Positions 15,930 through 23,328 of a stretch of DNA of 33,640 nt are shown piece by piece. The DNA lies in assembly GCA_036507955.1 (NCBI GenBank), contig DATCIH010000144.1, forward strand, positions 1 through 33,640, read 5' to 3'. Origin of the DNA: DATCIH01 sp036507955 (lineage in GTDB: Bacteria > Bacillota > Clostridia > Clostridiales > Clostridiaceae). Under the pieces are notes generated by a model. That model was given only the letters and a program-made list of their open reading frames with translations. It searched no databases and was not told where the DNA came from. The first letter of the stretch is position 1. Every line of letters begins with the position of its first letter. Position numbers and translations under genes: made by a program.

Positions 15930-17600
15930 TTATGATAGACCAATTATTCCTCCATCCTCAGTTATATCCATCCCATTTGCAGCTGGTATCTTTGGTAGAC
16001 CAGGCATTGTCATTATATTTCCAGTTAGAGCTACAATAAATCCTGCACCTGCTGAAACCTTGACATCTCTTACAGTTATAGTAAATCCAGTTGGAGCGCC
16101 AAGTAGAGCTGCGTTATCTGAGAAGGAATATTGAGTTTTTGCTATACAAATCGGCATTTTATCAAATCCAAGCTCTGAAATTTCAGCTATTTGTTTCTTA
16201 GCTTCTGAAGTAAATTCCACTCCGTCTGCTCGGTATATCTCTGTAGCAATTTTTGTTATTTTTTCTTGAATGGTTCCATCTATATCATAAAGTGGCTCAA
16301 AATTTGAAACTTTCGTTTTGCAAATTTCTACAACTTTCCTAGCTAAGTCTATTCCACCTTCTCCTCCTTTTGTAAATACTTCTGAAAGAACAACCTCTGC
16401 TCCCTTAGATGAGCATTTTTCTCTCAATAAGGTAATCTCAGCTTCAGTATCTGTTGGGAACTTGTTTATAGCAACAACAACTGGAACACCAAATTTAGCT
16501 AAGTTTTCAAGATGCCTTTCAAGATTTGCTATGCCAGCTTCAAGGGCCTTAACATTTTCAAACGAAAGTTCAGTCTTGGGAACCCCACCATTCATCTTAA
16601 GTGCTCTAACTGTAGCGACAATTACAGCCGCATCTGGTTTTAAGTTTGCAAACCTACACTTTATATCAAAGAATTTCTCTGCGCCAAGATCAGCACCAAA
16701 CCCTGCTTCAGTTATAACGTAATCAGCCAACTTTAGAGCTATTTTTGTAGCCATAACTGAGTTACATCCGTGAGCTATGTTTGCAAAGGGTCCACCGTGT
16801 ATAAAGGCAGGTGTATTTTCAAGAGTTTGAACTAAATTGGGTTTAATAGCATCCTTAAGCAGTAATGTCATTGATCCTGTTGCTTGTAAGTCTCCTGCTG
16901 TAACAGCTTTCCCTTCTTTATTATAAGCTACAACCATTCTTGAAAGCCTATTTTTAAGATCTGTTAGGCCCATTGAAAGGCATAGTATAGCCATTATCTC
17001 TGAGGCAACTGTTATATCAAAACCGCTCTGTCTTATAAAGCCATCAGTTTTTCCACCAAGTCCTATTATTATATTTCTAAGAGCTCTGTCATTCATATCT
17101 AGAACTCTTTTCCACACTATTCTCTTAGGATCTATGTTTAAGACATTTCCTTGATAAATATGATTATCTAACAACGCTGCAAGCAAGTTATGCGCTGAAG
17201 TAATAGCATGAAAATCCCCTGTAAAATGTAGATTTATATCATCCATAGGCACTACTTGAGCATATCCGCCACCTGCTGCACCCCCCTTAATACCAAAACA
17301 AGGTCCAAGTGATGGTTCTCGTAGTGCAGTTATAGCTTTCTTTCCAATTTTATTGAGTGCCATTGATAATCCAACATTTGTAGTTGTTTTCCCTTCACCT
17401 GCAGGCGTTGGGTTTATAGCTGTAACAAGAATAAGTTTTGCATCAGGCTTATCCTTTAGTCTTTCAAGAACACTCAATGAAACTTTTGCTTTATATTTTC
17501 CATAAAGCTCTAATTCATCTTCCTCAATTCCTAGATAACCCGCAATTTGTGTTATCGGAAGCATTATAGCTTCTTGTGCAATTTGAACATCTGTTTTCAT
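15930..17600 (-). CDS. fhs: Formate-tetrahydrofolate ligase
   Basis: The 556-residue protein matches the usual length and motifs of formyl-THF synthetase: the nucleotide loop PTPAGEGKTTTNVGL (about 66-80), REPSLGPCFGIKGGAAGGG, HFTGDFHAI and the conserved end MPGLPKIPAA. It joins formate to THF with ATP, or runs in reverse to make ATP and formate when methyl groups are oxidised. It lies 49 bases after etfA and 27 bases before focA, in one leftward operon with metF and etfBA. GGGAGAG precedes the ATG. No lesion is seen, unlike the three genes downstream. Confidence 0.96.
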   Translation of the reverse strand: MKTDVQIAQEAIMLPITQIAGYLGIEEDELELYGKYKAKVSLSVLERLKDKPDAKLILVTAINPTPAGEGKTTTNVGLSMALNKIGKKAITALREPSLGPCFGIKGGAAGGGYAQVVPMDDINLHFTGDFHAITSAHNLLAALLDNHIYQGNVLNIDPKRIVWKRVLDMNDRALRNIIIGLGGKTDGFIRQSGFDITVASEIMAILCLSMGLTDLKNRLSRMVVAYNKEGKAVTAGDLQATGSMTLLLKDAIKPNLVQTLENTPAFIHGGPFANIAHGCNSVMATKIALKLADYVITEAGFGADLGAEKFFDIKCRFANLKPDAAVIVATVRALKMNGGVPKTELSFENVKALEAGIANLERHLENLAKFGVPVVVAINKFPTDTEAEITLLREKCSSKGAEVVLSEVFTKGGEGGIDLARKVVEICKTKVSNFEPLYDIDGTIQEKITKIATEIYRADGVEFTSEAKKQIAEISELGFDKMPICIAKTQYSFSDNAALLGAPTGFTITVRDVKVSAGAGFIVALTGNIMTMPGLPKIPAANGMDITEDGGIIGLS

Positions 17601-17649
17601 AAAATTTCTCTCCCTTTACCAGTAAAATTTAAAAGTGCATCATGGTGAA

Positions 17650-18666
17650 CTAAAGCTTAGGTATTTCATTCATAATTTCTGGAATTACTTCGAACAAATC
17701 ACCGACAACTGCAATATCTGCTAATTGCATCATTGGTGTGTCTGGATTTTTATCTATTGCAATAATCATATCACAAGATTGCATTCCAACAAGGTGTTGA
17801 ATCTGTCCTGAAATTCCACAAGATATATAAATTTTTGTCTGAACAGTCTGACCTGTCTGACCGACCTGATTAGCATAAGAAATCCAGCCAGCATCGACAG
17901 CTGCACGACTAGCTCCCACAGCGCCTCCCAAACTTGCAGCGAATTTCCTTAAAAGTTTAAATCCTTCAGGTCCTTTCATGCCTCTTCCCCCTGAAATAAT
18001 TATCTGAGCATCACCAAGATTAACAGCAGTTTCATCACTGTGAAAGATTTCAATTATTCTTTTAATTTTAATTGCGTCACTATCCTGGATATTTTCACGA
18101 ATTATTTCACCGGATCTGCTTAAATCTGGTACGGGACATTTCATAACTCTAGGGCGAACTGTTGCCATCTGAGGACGATGATTTGAGGAGCGGATTGTTG
18201 CCATGATGTTTCCACCAAAAGCAGGTCTTGTCTGTAACAGATCTCCATTTACCGGATCTATTCCAAGTTCAGTACAATCAGCGGTTAAACCGCAGTTAGC
18301 TACAACTGCAACACGAGGTGCAAGTGCACGGCCTCTTGTAGTACCAGCATATAATACAGTTTCTGGTTTATATTTATCTATAAGTCTTAGCATCATTTTA
18401 GCTTCTATTTCATCCATAAACCCTGAAAGTCTTATATCATCAACAATAATTACCTTATCTGCTCCAAATGCAAATAACAAATCCGACTTCTCTTCAACAT
18501 TAGAGCCCATTACAACAACCCAAACCTGAGAAGATTTTGCATCTGCCAAAGATCTCGCTGCTCCAATAAGCTCATGAGTAACAGGCTGAATCTTCCCGGA
18601 AAGAAGCTCGGCTACAACCCATACATTGGAGTAGTTTGACTTATCAATATTATTAGAAATTATCAT
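17650..18666 (-). CDS. etfA: Electron transfer flavoprotein alpha subunit
   Basis: The 338-residue protein has an N-terminal Etf domain (VWVVAELLSGKIQPVTHELIG region; GTTRGRALAPRVA) and the C-terminal FAD domain: SGGRGMKGPEGF, GAVGASRAAVDAGW, QVGQTGQTV, YISCGISGQIQH and IIAIDKNPDTP. No ferredoxin domain is fused. The open frame reaches a TTG at 18681, but GGAGGAAAAGG lies inside that extension and points to the ATG at 18666. It pairs with EtfB encoded 15 bases upstream. Placed between metF and fhs, this Etf is the likely redox partner of the methylene-THF reductase; that link is inferred from gene order only. Confidence 0.94.
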   Translation of the reverse strand: MIISNNIDKSNYSNVWVVAELLSGKIQPVTHELIGAARSLADAKSSQVWVVVMGSNVEEKSDLLFAFGADKVIIVDDIRLSGFMDEIEAKMMLRLIDKYKPETVLYAGTTRGRALAPRVAVVANCGLTADCTELGIDPVNGDLLQTRPAFGGNIMATIRSSNHRPQMATVRPRVMKCPVPDLSRSGEIIRENIQDSDAIKIKRIIEIFHSDETAVNLGDAQIIISGGRGMKGPEGFKLLRKFAASLGGAVGASRAAVDAGWISYANQVGQTGQTVQTKIYISCGISGQIQHLVGMQSCDMIIAIDKNPDTPMMQLADIAVVGDLFEVIPEIMNEIPKL

Positions 18667-18681
18667 TTCCTTTTCCTCCAA

Positions 18682-19470
18682 TCACAATATACTACGAAGC
18701 CTAAGTTCTCGTACAAGTTGCTTTGCACAATCGTTTGGTGAGCCTTTAATTATTTTTGTAACAGTATTTCTTGGCGGTGGTGCCCCAGTTTTTACAACTC
18801 TTGTTGGTGAACCATCCAAGCCTATTTTTTCTATATCCGCCCCTATATCTAAAGGTCCCCAAACTGGTATTTCAATTTTTTGAGAAGCAAGGCGTCCTTT
18901 AAGAGTAGGAATACGTGGTGTGTTTATGTCCTTTACTACAGTTAAAACTGCAGGAAAATCTAATTCACAAATATCATATCCATCTTCGTGCATTCTTTTA
19001 ACATTTATACTTTTAGTATTTGCTTCTTCAATTTCCATAACATAAGTTGCCTGAAGCCAGTCAAGATGAGCTGCAATTCCAGGGCCTATCTGGGCGGTAT
19101 CTCCATCAATTGCTTGTTTGCCACAAATGACTAAATCCACATCACCTATTTTTTTAATAGCTTTTGCAAGAGTGTAACTTGTTGCCCATGTATCAGAACC
19201 ACCAAATGCTCTATCACTTAATAGGATTGCCCTGTCAGCACCAACAGATATTGCTTCACGTAAACTAAGCAATGCTTTTTCAGGTCCCATTGATAGAACA
19301 ACTACCTCTCCGCCGAATTTATCTCGGAGCTGCACGCCTTCTTCTACAGCATAAGTATCAAAAGGATTCATAATTGCTTTTAGACCTTCACGTATAATTC
19401 TTTTTGTCACTGGATCTATTTTTGCTTCACTTGTTGCTGGAACCTGCTTTATACAAACTACGATTTTCAT
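18682..19470 (-). CDS. etfB: Electron transfer flavoprotein beta subunit
   Basis: The 262-residue protein begins MKIVVCIKQVP and carries the beta-subunit blocks NPFDTYAVEEG (36-46), SVGADRAILLSDRAFGGSDT and ICGKQAIDGDTAQIGPG. The AFGGSDT stretch is typical of anaerobe Etfs that work with butyryl-CoA-type dehydrogenases, including bifurcating ones. It forms a heterodimer with EtfA and accepts electrons from, or gives them to, a flavoprotein partner. No acyl-CoA dehydrogenase or Etf:quinone oxidoreductase gene is near, and metF lies 71 bases upstream. AAGGAGG precedes the ATG. Confidence 0.95.
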   Translation of the reverse strand: MKIVVCIKQVPATSEAKIDPVTKRIIREGLKAIMNPFDTYAVEEGVQLRDKFGGEVVVLSMGPEKALLSLREAISVGADRAILLSDRAFGGSDTWATSYTLAKAIKKIGDVDLVICGKQAIDGDTAQIGPGIAAHLDWLQATYVMEIEEANTKSINVKRMHEDGYDICELDFPAVLTVVKDINTPRIPTLKGRLASQKIEIPVWGPLDIGADIEKIGLDGSPTRVVKTGAPPPRNTVTKIIKGSPNDCAKQLVRELRLRSIL

Positions 19471-19541
19471 AAAGTCCTCCTTGCATAATGTAATTACAAT
19501 ATCTCTTCAATAGATATTCTAAATATATTTTTATTTGAAAA

Positions 19542-20339
19542 TTAGACCCATATATCTTTTAATAGATGATATTGTGTCTTAAATCCCAGAATCGATAAGT
19601 AAACGCCACATGCAGGGTAAATTTTATGAAGCATCTTTAATGTTTCAATAGGATCAAACTGAGTATCTTCTGGAATCTCATATCCAACTGCATCTGAAAG
19701 AAGGTAAAGTCGTTTACTCATCCACGCTTCAACAATAACATGCACATCTGGATATTTCTCCAAAAGTTCATCAACAATATTATTCTTTTCAATAATTGGC
19801 TGAGTTACTATAAATGATGCGCCTGCGTTAAATTTTCTTTGCAACTTATCAAACTCATGTTCTGGCGGTTCATAAGGGTTAAAAGCCACTCCTAAAGTGA
19901 AAGTATCTGGATATTCATCTTTTATATATTTCAATAATTCAACAGAAGTAACCGACTCTACTCCTTTAGCTCCTATATCTGAAGGTTGAAGTTTTGGTAA
20001 ACGTTCTGATCCGTCACCACTTATAATTAATAGATATTTAATTCCTATAGATTTACACGCATCTAAAATATTGTTTAAATTCTCCTTGGTATGAAATGTA
20101 TTTAGGTGAATCATTACTTGTTCAGGATATACAGTAAGTCCTAGCTCTTCTATAATTTCCGTACCCTGAAACGCGAGATAACCCATTGGGTTATCTGTAA
20201 TACAGACACAATAACCGCTTTCGATTACCCTATTGTATTTTTGGCCAAAAACCTCAAGATCAGCTTCTAATTTTTCGGAGTCTTGTTTCGGTGAAAGTAT
20301 CTCAACGTGGTATACCTTGTTTTTAATATGATCTTGCAT
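19542..20339 (-). CDS. metF: Methylenetetrahydrofolate reductase family protein (MetF-like)
   Basis: The 265-residue protein has the MetF TIM-barrel pattern: an early catalytic-type Glu in VYHVEILSPKQ (Glu13), a FAD-binding region YLLIISGDGSERLPKLQ (about 116-132), GVAFNPYEPPE and AGASFIVTQPIIE (about 175-187). It interconverts methylene- and methyl-THF. It is divergent from housekeeping MetF and closer in feel to versions beside corrinoid methyltransferases. No MetV (zinc partner) gene is present; instead EtfB and EtfA follow. It is the first gene of the leftward operon, behind a good promoter (20429-20457) and an AGGTGA ribosome site. Confidence 0.85.
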   Translation of the reverse strand: MQDHIKNKVYHVEILSPKQDSEKLEADLEVFGQKYNRVIESGYCVCITDNPMGYLAFQGTEIIEELGLTVYPEQVMIHLNTFHTKENLNNILDACKSIGIKYLLIISGDGSERLPKLQPSDIGAKGVESVTSVELLKYIKDEYPDTFTLGVAFNPYEPPEHEFDKLQRKFNAGASFIVTQPIIEKNNIVDELLEKYPDVHVIVEAWMSKRLYLLSDAVGYEIPEDTQFDPIETLKMLHKIYPACGVYLSILGFKTQYHLLKDIWV

Positions 20340-20387
20340 TCGTTATCACCTGCTTTTCCATATAGTGGTTTCTATGTGTAAGAATAG

Positions 20388-20457
20388 ATTGAAACCTTTC
20401 CTACATATAAATTGAAACCCTTAAAATGATTATATGATATTAAAAAATTTTATTCAA
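20388..20457 (-). promoter_or_regulatory. metF-etf-fhs operon promoter with direct-repeat box
   Basis: Leftward TTGAAT (20452-20457) and perfect TATAAT (20429-20434) are 17 bases apart. Just downstream the 9-mer ATTGAAACC (plus strand) occurs at 20388-20396 and 20411-20419, 23 bases apart, and GGTTTC at 20367-20372 faces the first as an inverted repeat with GAAACC. The promoter is strong. The repeats sit where a repressor or an antitermination factor could act, but no regulator is assigned. Confidence 0.65.
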
Positions 20458-20518
20458 TAACTATACCAAACACCACAATAGAATACTAAAAAAGACAGTA
20501 ATCTTATAATTCGCACAA

Positions 20519-20563
20519 GGCACGTAAAAAATCTCTAGATTTTAAAGATTTTTTCTACGTGCC
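20519..20563. repeat. Hairpin in the divergent metF / methyltransferase gap
   Basis: GGCACGTAAAAAATCT and AGATTTTTTCTACGTGCC pair nearly perfectly (two unpaired bases) around a short AT loop. It lies 176 bases before the rightward methyltransferase gene and 180 bases from metF. The stem contains its own T-rich arm but has no T run after it, so it may be a separator between divergent units or part of a 5' leader. No riboswitch consensus (cobalamin, THF, SAM) was recognised here. Confidence 0.5.
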
Positions 20564-20738
20564 TATTTAATAGCAACAAAAGGTGTTAATATTTTTTTAT
20601 GTAACTGTTCAAAATTTGCTGTTTTTATGACTTTCTTGCTTTCTTTTGTTTTCTTCTTGATTTTTAATTATTGTTAAATTACAATGAAGCTAGGTAATAC
20701 GTATTTCGTGTAAATACAAATATATAGGGGGTCCAAGA

Positions 20739-21536
20739 ATGATTATTATCGGAGAAAAGATTAACAGTACTCTTAAATCTATACGGCCTGCAATGGAGAA
20801 TTATGATGTGGTAGCTATTCAAGACCTTGCGAAAAAGCAGTATGAGGCTGGTGCAACATTCATAGATGTAAATGCAGGTATGTTTTATAACGATGAGCCC
20901 CAGAGATTAGAATGGCTTGTTAAAACAATTCAAGAAGTTATAGATGCACCCTTTGCTATTGATTCACCAAGTCCAAAGGCACTTGAGGCAGCTCTTAAGG
21001 TAAATAAAAACCGAAAGCCAATAATTAACTCAATCACATGTGAGAAAGAAAGATATAATGCTGTGCTTCCATTAATAAAGGAATATAATACAGGCGTTAT
21101 TGCTCTTTGCATGGATGATACTGGAATGCCAGAAACCTCTGCAGATAGAGTTTTCATAGCAGAAAGACTTATAGATAGTCTTACAAAAGAAGGCGTGAAT
21201 ATAAGTGATATATACATTGACCCTATGATTAAACCTATCGGTACTGATTCACTTAACGGAATAGTTGCTATTGAAACTATTCGTCAAGTTAAAACAAAAT
21301 ATCCAGAGGTTCACATTGCATGTGGACTAAGTAATATATCTTTCGGTATCCCTAACAGAAAGCTTATGAACCAGACATTTCTAGTAGCTGCTATGTGTGC
21401 TGGTATGGACGGCGCAATTTTAGATCCACTAGATAAGAAGCTTATGTCCTTCCTTTACGCTACAGAGGCCCTTTTAGGTAAGGATGAATATTGTATTGAA
21501 TATATTACAAAATTCAGAGAAGGTTATTTCGAATAA
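20739..21536 (+). CDS. Methyltetrahydrofolate:corrinoid methyltransferase (AcsE/MtgA-like)
   Basis: The 265-residue protein is a pterin-binding TIM barrel: IIIGEKINS (2-10), FIDVNAG (41-47), AIDSP with Asp75, NSIT with Asn97, DPMIKP with Asp161, and CGLSNISFG with Asn199. Asp75, an Asn in the 96-97 region, Asp160-161 and Asn199 correspond to residues known to hold the folate and activate N5 in the acetogen enzyme AcsE. It moves a methyl group between methyl-THF and a corrinoid protein, probably the one encoded at 14057. It diverges from the metF-etf-fhs operon that would handle the resulting methyl-THF. A GGGGG ribosome site precedes the ATG. Confidence 0.93.
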   Translation: MIIIGEKINSTLKSIRPAMENYDVVAIQDLAKKQYEAGATFIDVNAGMFYNDEPQRLEWLVKTIQEVIDAPFAIDSPSPKALEAALKVNKNRKPIINSITCEKERYNAVLPLIKEYNTGVIALCMDDTGMPETSADRVFIAERLIDSLTKEGVNISDIYIDPMIKPIGTDSLNGIVAIETIRQVKTKYPEVHIACGLSNISFGIPNRKLMNQTFLVAAMCAGMDGAILDPLDKKLMSFLYATEALLGKDEYCIEYITKFREGYFE

Positions 21537-21550
21537 AATAAGTAATGTTG

Positions 21551-21592
21551 TACCCCCTAAGTAAAAGAGATTGTAGCTTTGCTTATGGGGTA
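21551..21592 (+). terminator. Imperfect hairpin after the methyltransferase gene
   Basis: TACCCCCTAAGTAAAAG and CTTTGCTTATGGGGTA pair around a 9-base loop, 14 bases after the stop. The stem is long but interrupted and lacks a good T run, so terminator activity is likely but not certain. Confidence 0.5.
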
Positions 21593-21614
21593 TAACTTTC
21601 ACAAGGAATATACA

Positions 21615-21740
21615 CTATAAAAGCCACTTCATAATGCTTTCTTCTCTTTCCTTAATATCGTCATGTTTCCCATGTAACAACAACCTCTGGGTACTTCCAG
21701 TAAATAGATGAAGTGTAGCGTTGGCCGTTTGCTGGTTGCT
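21615..21740 (-). pseudogene. C-terminal remnant of an unidentified gene
   Basis: The minus-strand frame ending at the TAG at 21615 reads GSNQQTANATLHLFTGSTQR, then LLLHGKHDDIKEREESIMKWLL. Composition and the acidic-basic helix at the end look coding; the end of a small regulator (TetR-like) is possible but not shown. Its 5' side stops just before a copy of the 36-nt repeat at 21750, which suggests that rearrangement removed the rest. Confidence 0.25.
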
Positions 21741-21749
21741 GCCTAACCC

Positions 21750-21785
21750 ATTGTAAAAGCTACAAGCATTGCGGACAGTTTTTAC
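21750..21785. repeat. 36-nt dispersed repeat, copy 1
   Basis: This 36-mer, starting ATTGTAAAAGCTACAAGC and ending GCGGACAGTTTTTAC, matches the copy at 22349-22384 at 32 of 36 positions in the same orientation. Its ends are imperfect inverted repeats. It borders one side of the nitroreductase fragment. Confidence 0.65.
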
Positions 21786-21808
21786 TTGCTATTTATTCAT
21801 TCTTCAAA

Positions 21809-21864
21809 TTGGCAATAATTACAATTTACTATATAATAGAATCATTCCATACTGAATGGTTCTA
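21809..21864 (+). promoter_or_regulatory. Promoter and operator-like palindrome before the nitroreductase remnant
   Basis: TTGGCA (21809-21814) and TATAAT (21832-21837) are 17 bases apart. TAGAATCATTC (21837-21847) and GAATGGTTCTA (21854-21864), one mismatch, form an inverted repeat overlapping the start point, as for a repressor-controlled gene. The gene downstream is now truncated, so this is probably a leftover control region. Confidence 0.5.
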
Positions 21865-21969
21865 TTTGGGATGATATTGACTATCAACTAGAGGATAAAG
21901 AATTCTACATATTTGTAAAGATAATATGAATATTGAGGCTAAGAAAAGAAGTGTTTTTGCAAGTGTCAT

Positions 21970-22344
21970 GAACCTGGGGCCATCGGAGCAAAGAAAAGAA
22001 AACCCTGGTCAGATCTTTTCTTTAATACCAGTTTCAATAATAATTTAATCAAAGAGGCTGCAGGCAATTATGCTTTGCCGCTAGAAATGTTACGACTTTC
22101 TCCTTCAGCTGCAAACAAGCAGCCTTGGAAAGTATTAAAAAGCAATAACCACTATGACTTTTATCTAAATCATACTATGAAACATGCTGAGGACGGCTAC
22201 GATATTCAAATGGTAGATATGGGGATTGCCATGTGCCACTTTGAACTTACTTTAAGAGAATTAGGCTTAGAGGGGCATTGGGAAAAGCGCGATTTGGCCT
22301 CAACGTCGAGTCTTGAATATGTAATGAGTTGGATGGGAGTCTGA
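21970..22344 (+). pseudogene. Nitroreductase-family protein, C-terminal half only
   Basis: The open frame reads EPGAIGAKKRKPWSDLFF, FNNNLIKEAAGNYALPLEML, RLSPSAANKQPWKVL, DIQMVDMGIAMCHFELTLRE and GLEGHW to a TGA at 22344. This is the second half of a TM1586-type FMN nitroreductase (normally about 250 residues): the flavin-contacting SPSAxNKQPW block is present, but the N-terminal half is missing and an in-frame stop lies just upstream. Between the old promoter at 21809 and this fragment only about 100 bases remain, so an internal deletion is likely. The fragment is bordered by the two 36-nt repeats. Confidence 0.7.
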
Positions 22345-22348
22345 CCTC

Positions 22349-22384
22349 ATTGTAAAAACTGAAAGCATGGCGGACAGTTTTTAC
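22349..22384. repeat. 36-nt dispersed repeat, copy 2, with hairpin
   Basis: Copy 2 of the repeat at 21750. Here GTAAAAACTG and CAGTTTTTAC are perfect 10-base inverted arms around GCGGA-containing loop sequence. It begins five bases after the nitroreductase stop and ends eight bases before the hicB stop, so it may also serve as a two-way terminator between these convergent genes. Confidence 0.7.
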
Positions 22385-22391
22385 CTGATAA

Positions 22392-22769
22392 CTACCTGGT
22401 ATGCCTAGAACTATCCTTGCTGAGCAGATAAGTGATATACTGATTTAAACTAATACCTTCACTTTGTGCTTGTTCTACTAAGTCTTTATGAAGGCTTTTT
22501 GGTGTTCTTAAAATTATTCTTCCGCTGTATATATCTAGCATAGAATTCGGCATTGGAACTACTTGTAATTTTTCATAAGCAGTTTGAATCCATGCTTTCT
22601 TAGCATCCTCTCCATTTACCAAAGTTTCATCTATAGTTTCACCATCACTAACACACCCTAATAAGTCAGAGTATGTTATCATAAAACCTCCTCCATTTTC
22701 TTCAGCAATAGTTTCTATTTTGAATGGATATTTTAGTAAAAGATAATATCCTAATCCTTTTATCTCCAT
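22392..22769 (-). CDS. hicB: HicB-family antitoxin
   Basis: The 125-residue protein starts with the HicB partial RNase-H-like fold (YPFKIETIAEENGGGFMITY, DLLGCVSDGETIDETL, EDAKKAWI) and ends with a ribbon-helix-helix DNA-binding segment (RIILRTPKSLHKDLVEQAQS, then ISLNQYITYLLSK). HicB neutralises the mRNA-cutting toxin HicA and represses the operon. The gene looks intact, with GGAG eight bases before the ATG. Its start overlaps the end of a decayed hicA frame upstream, the usual hicA-hicB order. With hicA dead it is an orphan antitoxin; it could still act as a DNA-binding regulator or protect against related toxins. Confidence 0.88.
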   Translation of the reverse strand: MEIKGLGYYLLLKYPFKIETIAEENGGGFMITYSDLLGCVSDGETIDETLVNGEDAKKAWIQTAYEKLQVVPMPNSMLDIYSGRIILRTPKSLHKDLVEQAQSEGISLNQYITYLLSKDSSRHTR

Positions 22770-23020
22770 ACGTTCAACTCCTGATAATTAACAACCAAAG
22801 CTTCTAATAATTTGATAGCCCTTTAAATATAAATAATTTTCACATAAGGTCTTTTGAAAGGTACTGTTAGTATTTTATCTTCAAGAATATAAGTAAAATG
22901 ACTTGATCCTTCATTAGGTTACCTACTTACAAAACCTACATCCTTGAGTAGTTTATCAAGTTCTTCAAATTTATATGTGACATTACAGGTAGTGTCAATA
23001 AAGCGAATGAGTTTTTTATA
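22760..23020 (-). pseudogene. hicA: hicA toxin gene with two in-frame nonsense codons
   Basis: One continuous frame reads YKFEELDKLLKDVGFVSR, stop, PNEGSSHFTYILEDK, ILTVPFKRPYVKIIYI, stop, RAIKLLEALVVNYQ, and ends by overlapping the hicB start. This is the HicA double-stranded-RNA-binding-like fold with its catalytic-His region (GSSHFTY) and the TVPFKRP block. Both stops are TAA, replacing the Gln and Lys expected there. The frame is otherwise undamaged, so inactivation is recent or selected. The start codon was not settled; coding similarity begins near 23020. Confidence 0.75.
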
Positions 23021-23328
23021 GATACCGCTAAACAGAACTTTCGCATACAGAAAACTGTCGAAATTAAATTCAGCAGTTTTTATCAATGGCTATCACCAAG
23101 TTTCTTTGTTCCCTATTTATCTTTCTCTTCGAACCTTTCTCCTGGCAGTACACGCCTTCGTTCCTTTTAGTTCTTAAAATATATACCCATAACCTCTAGG
23201 ACAACTGTGAACCAATAGGTATTAAACCTACCCTCAGAGGGTGCTTCAAATAAATTAGCAATTACTTCACAAGGAATGATCTATTTTCATAATATGGTAC
23301 TGTTGATAAATTGATATGGAGAGCTTGA
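23021..23328. other. Intergenic stretch, no gene recognised
   Basis: No convincing gene is seen here. There is one small hairpin (ACCCTC-aga-GGGT near 23229) and weak promoter-like sequence (TAATAT near 23290) before the LysM/VanY gene, whose GGAG lies at about 23317. The less AT-rich part around 23100-23170 may be old mobile-element debris. Confidence 0.3.

Noticed and set aside
15691..16722. Plus-strand open frames opposite focA and fhs
   Set aside because: They lie antisense to well-conserved genes and show no family-like sequence.
20388..20419. ATTGAAACC repeats as a CRISPR array (this motif ends many clostridial CRISPR repeats)
   Set aside because: Only two copies of 9 bases, no full-length repeat and no regular spacers; it lies in a promoter leader.
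20519..20738. Cobalamin or THF riboswitch before the methyltransferase gene
   Set aside because: No recognisable B12-box, THF aptamer or switching terminator; only one simple hairpin.
23085..23200. Small plus-strand frame starting at the ATG in ATGGCTATCACC
   Set aside because: Short, no ribosome site, hydrophobic and Phe-rich translation with no family resemblance.
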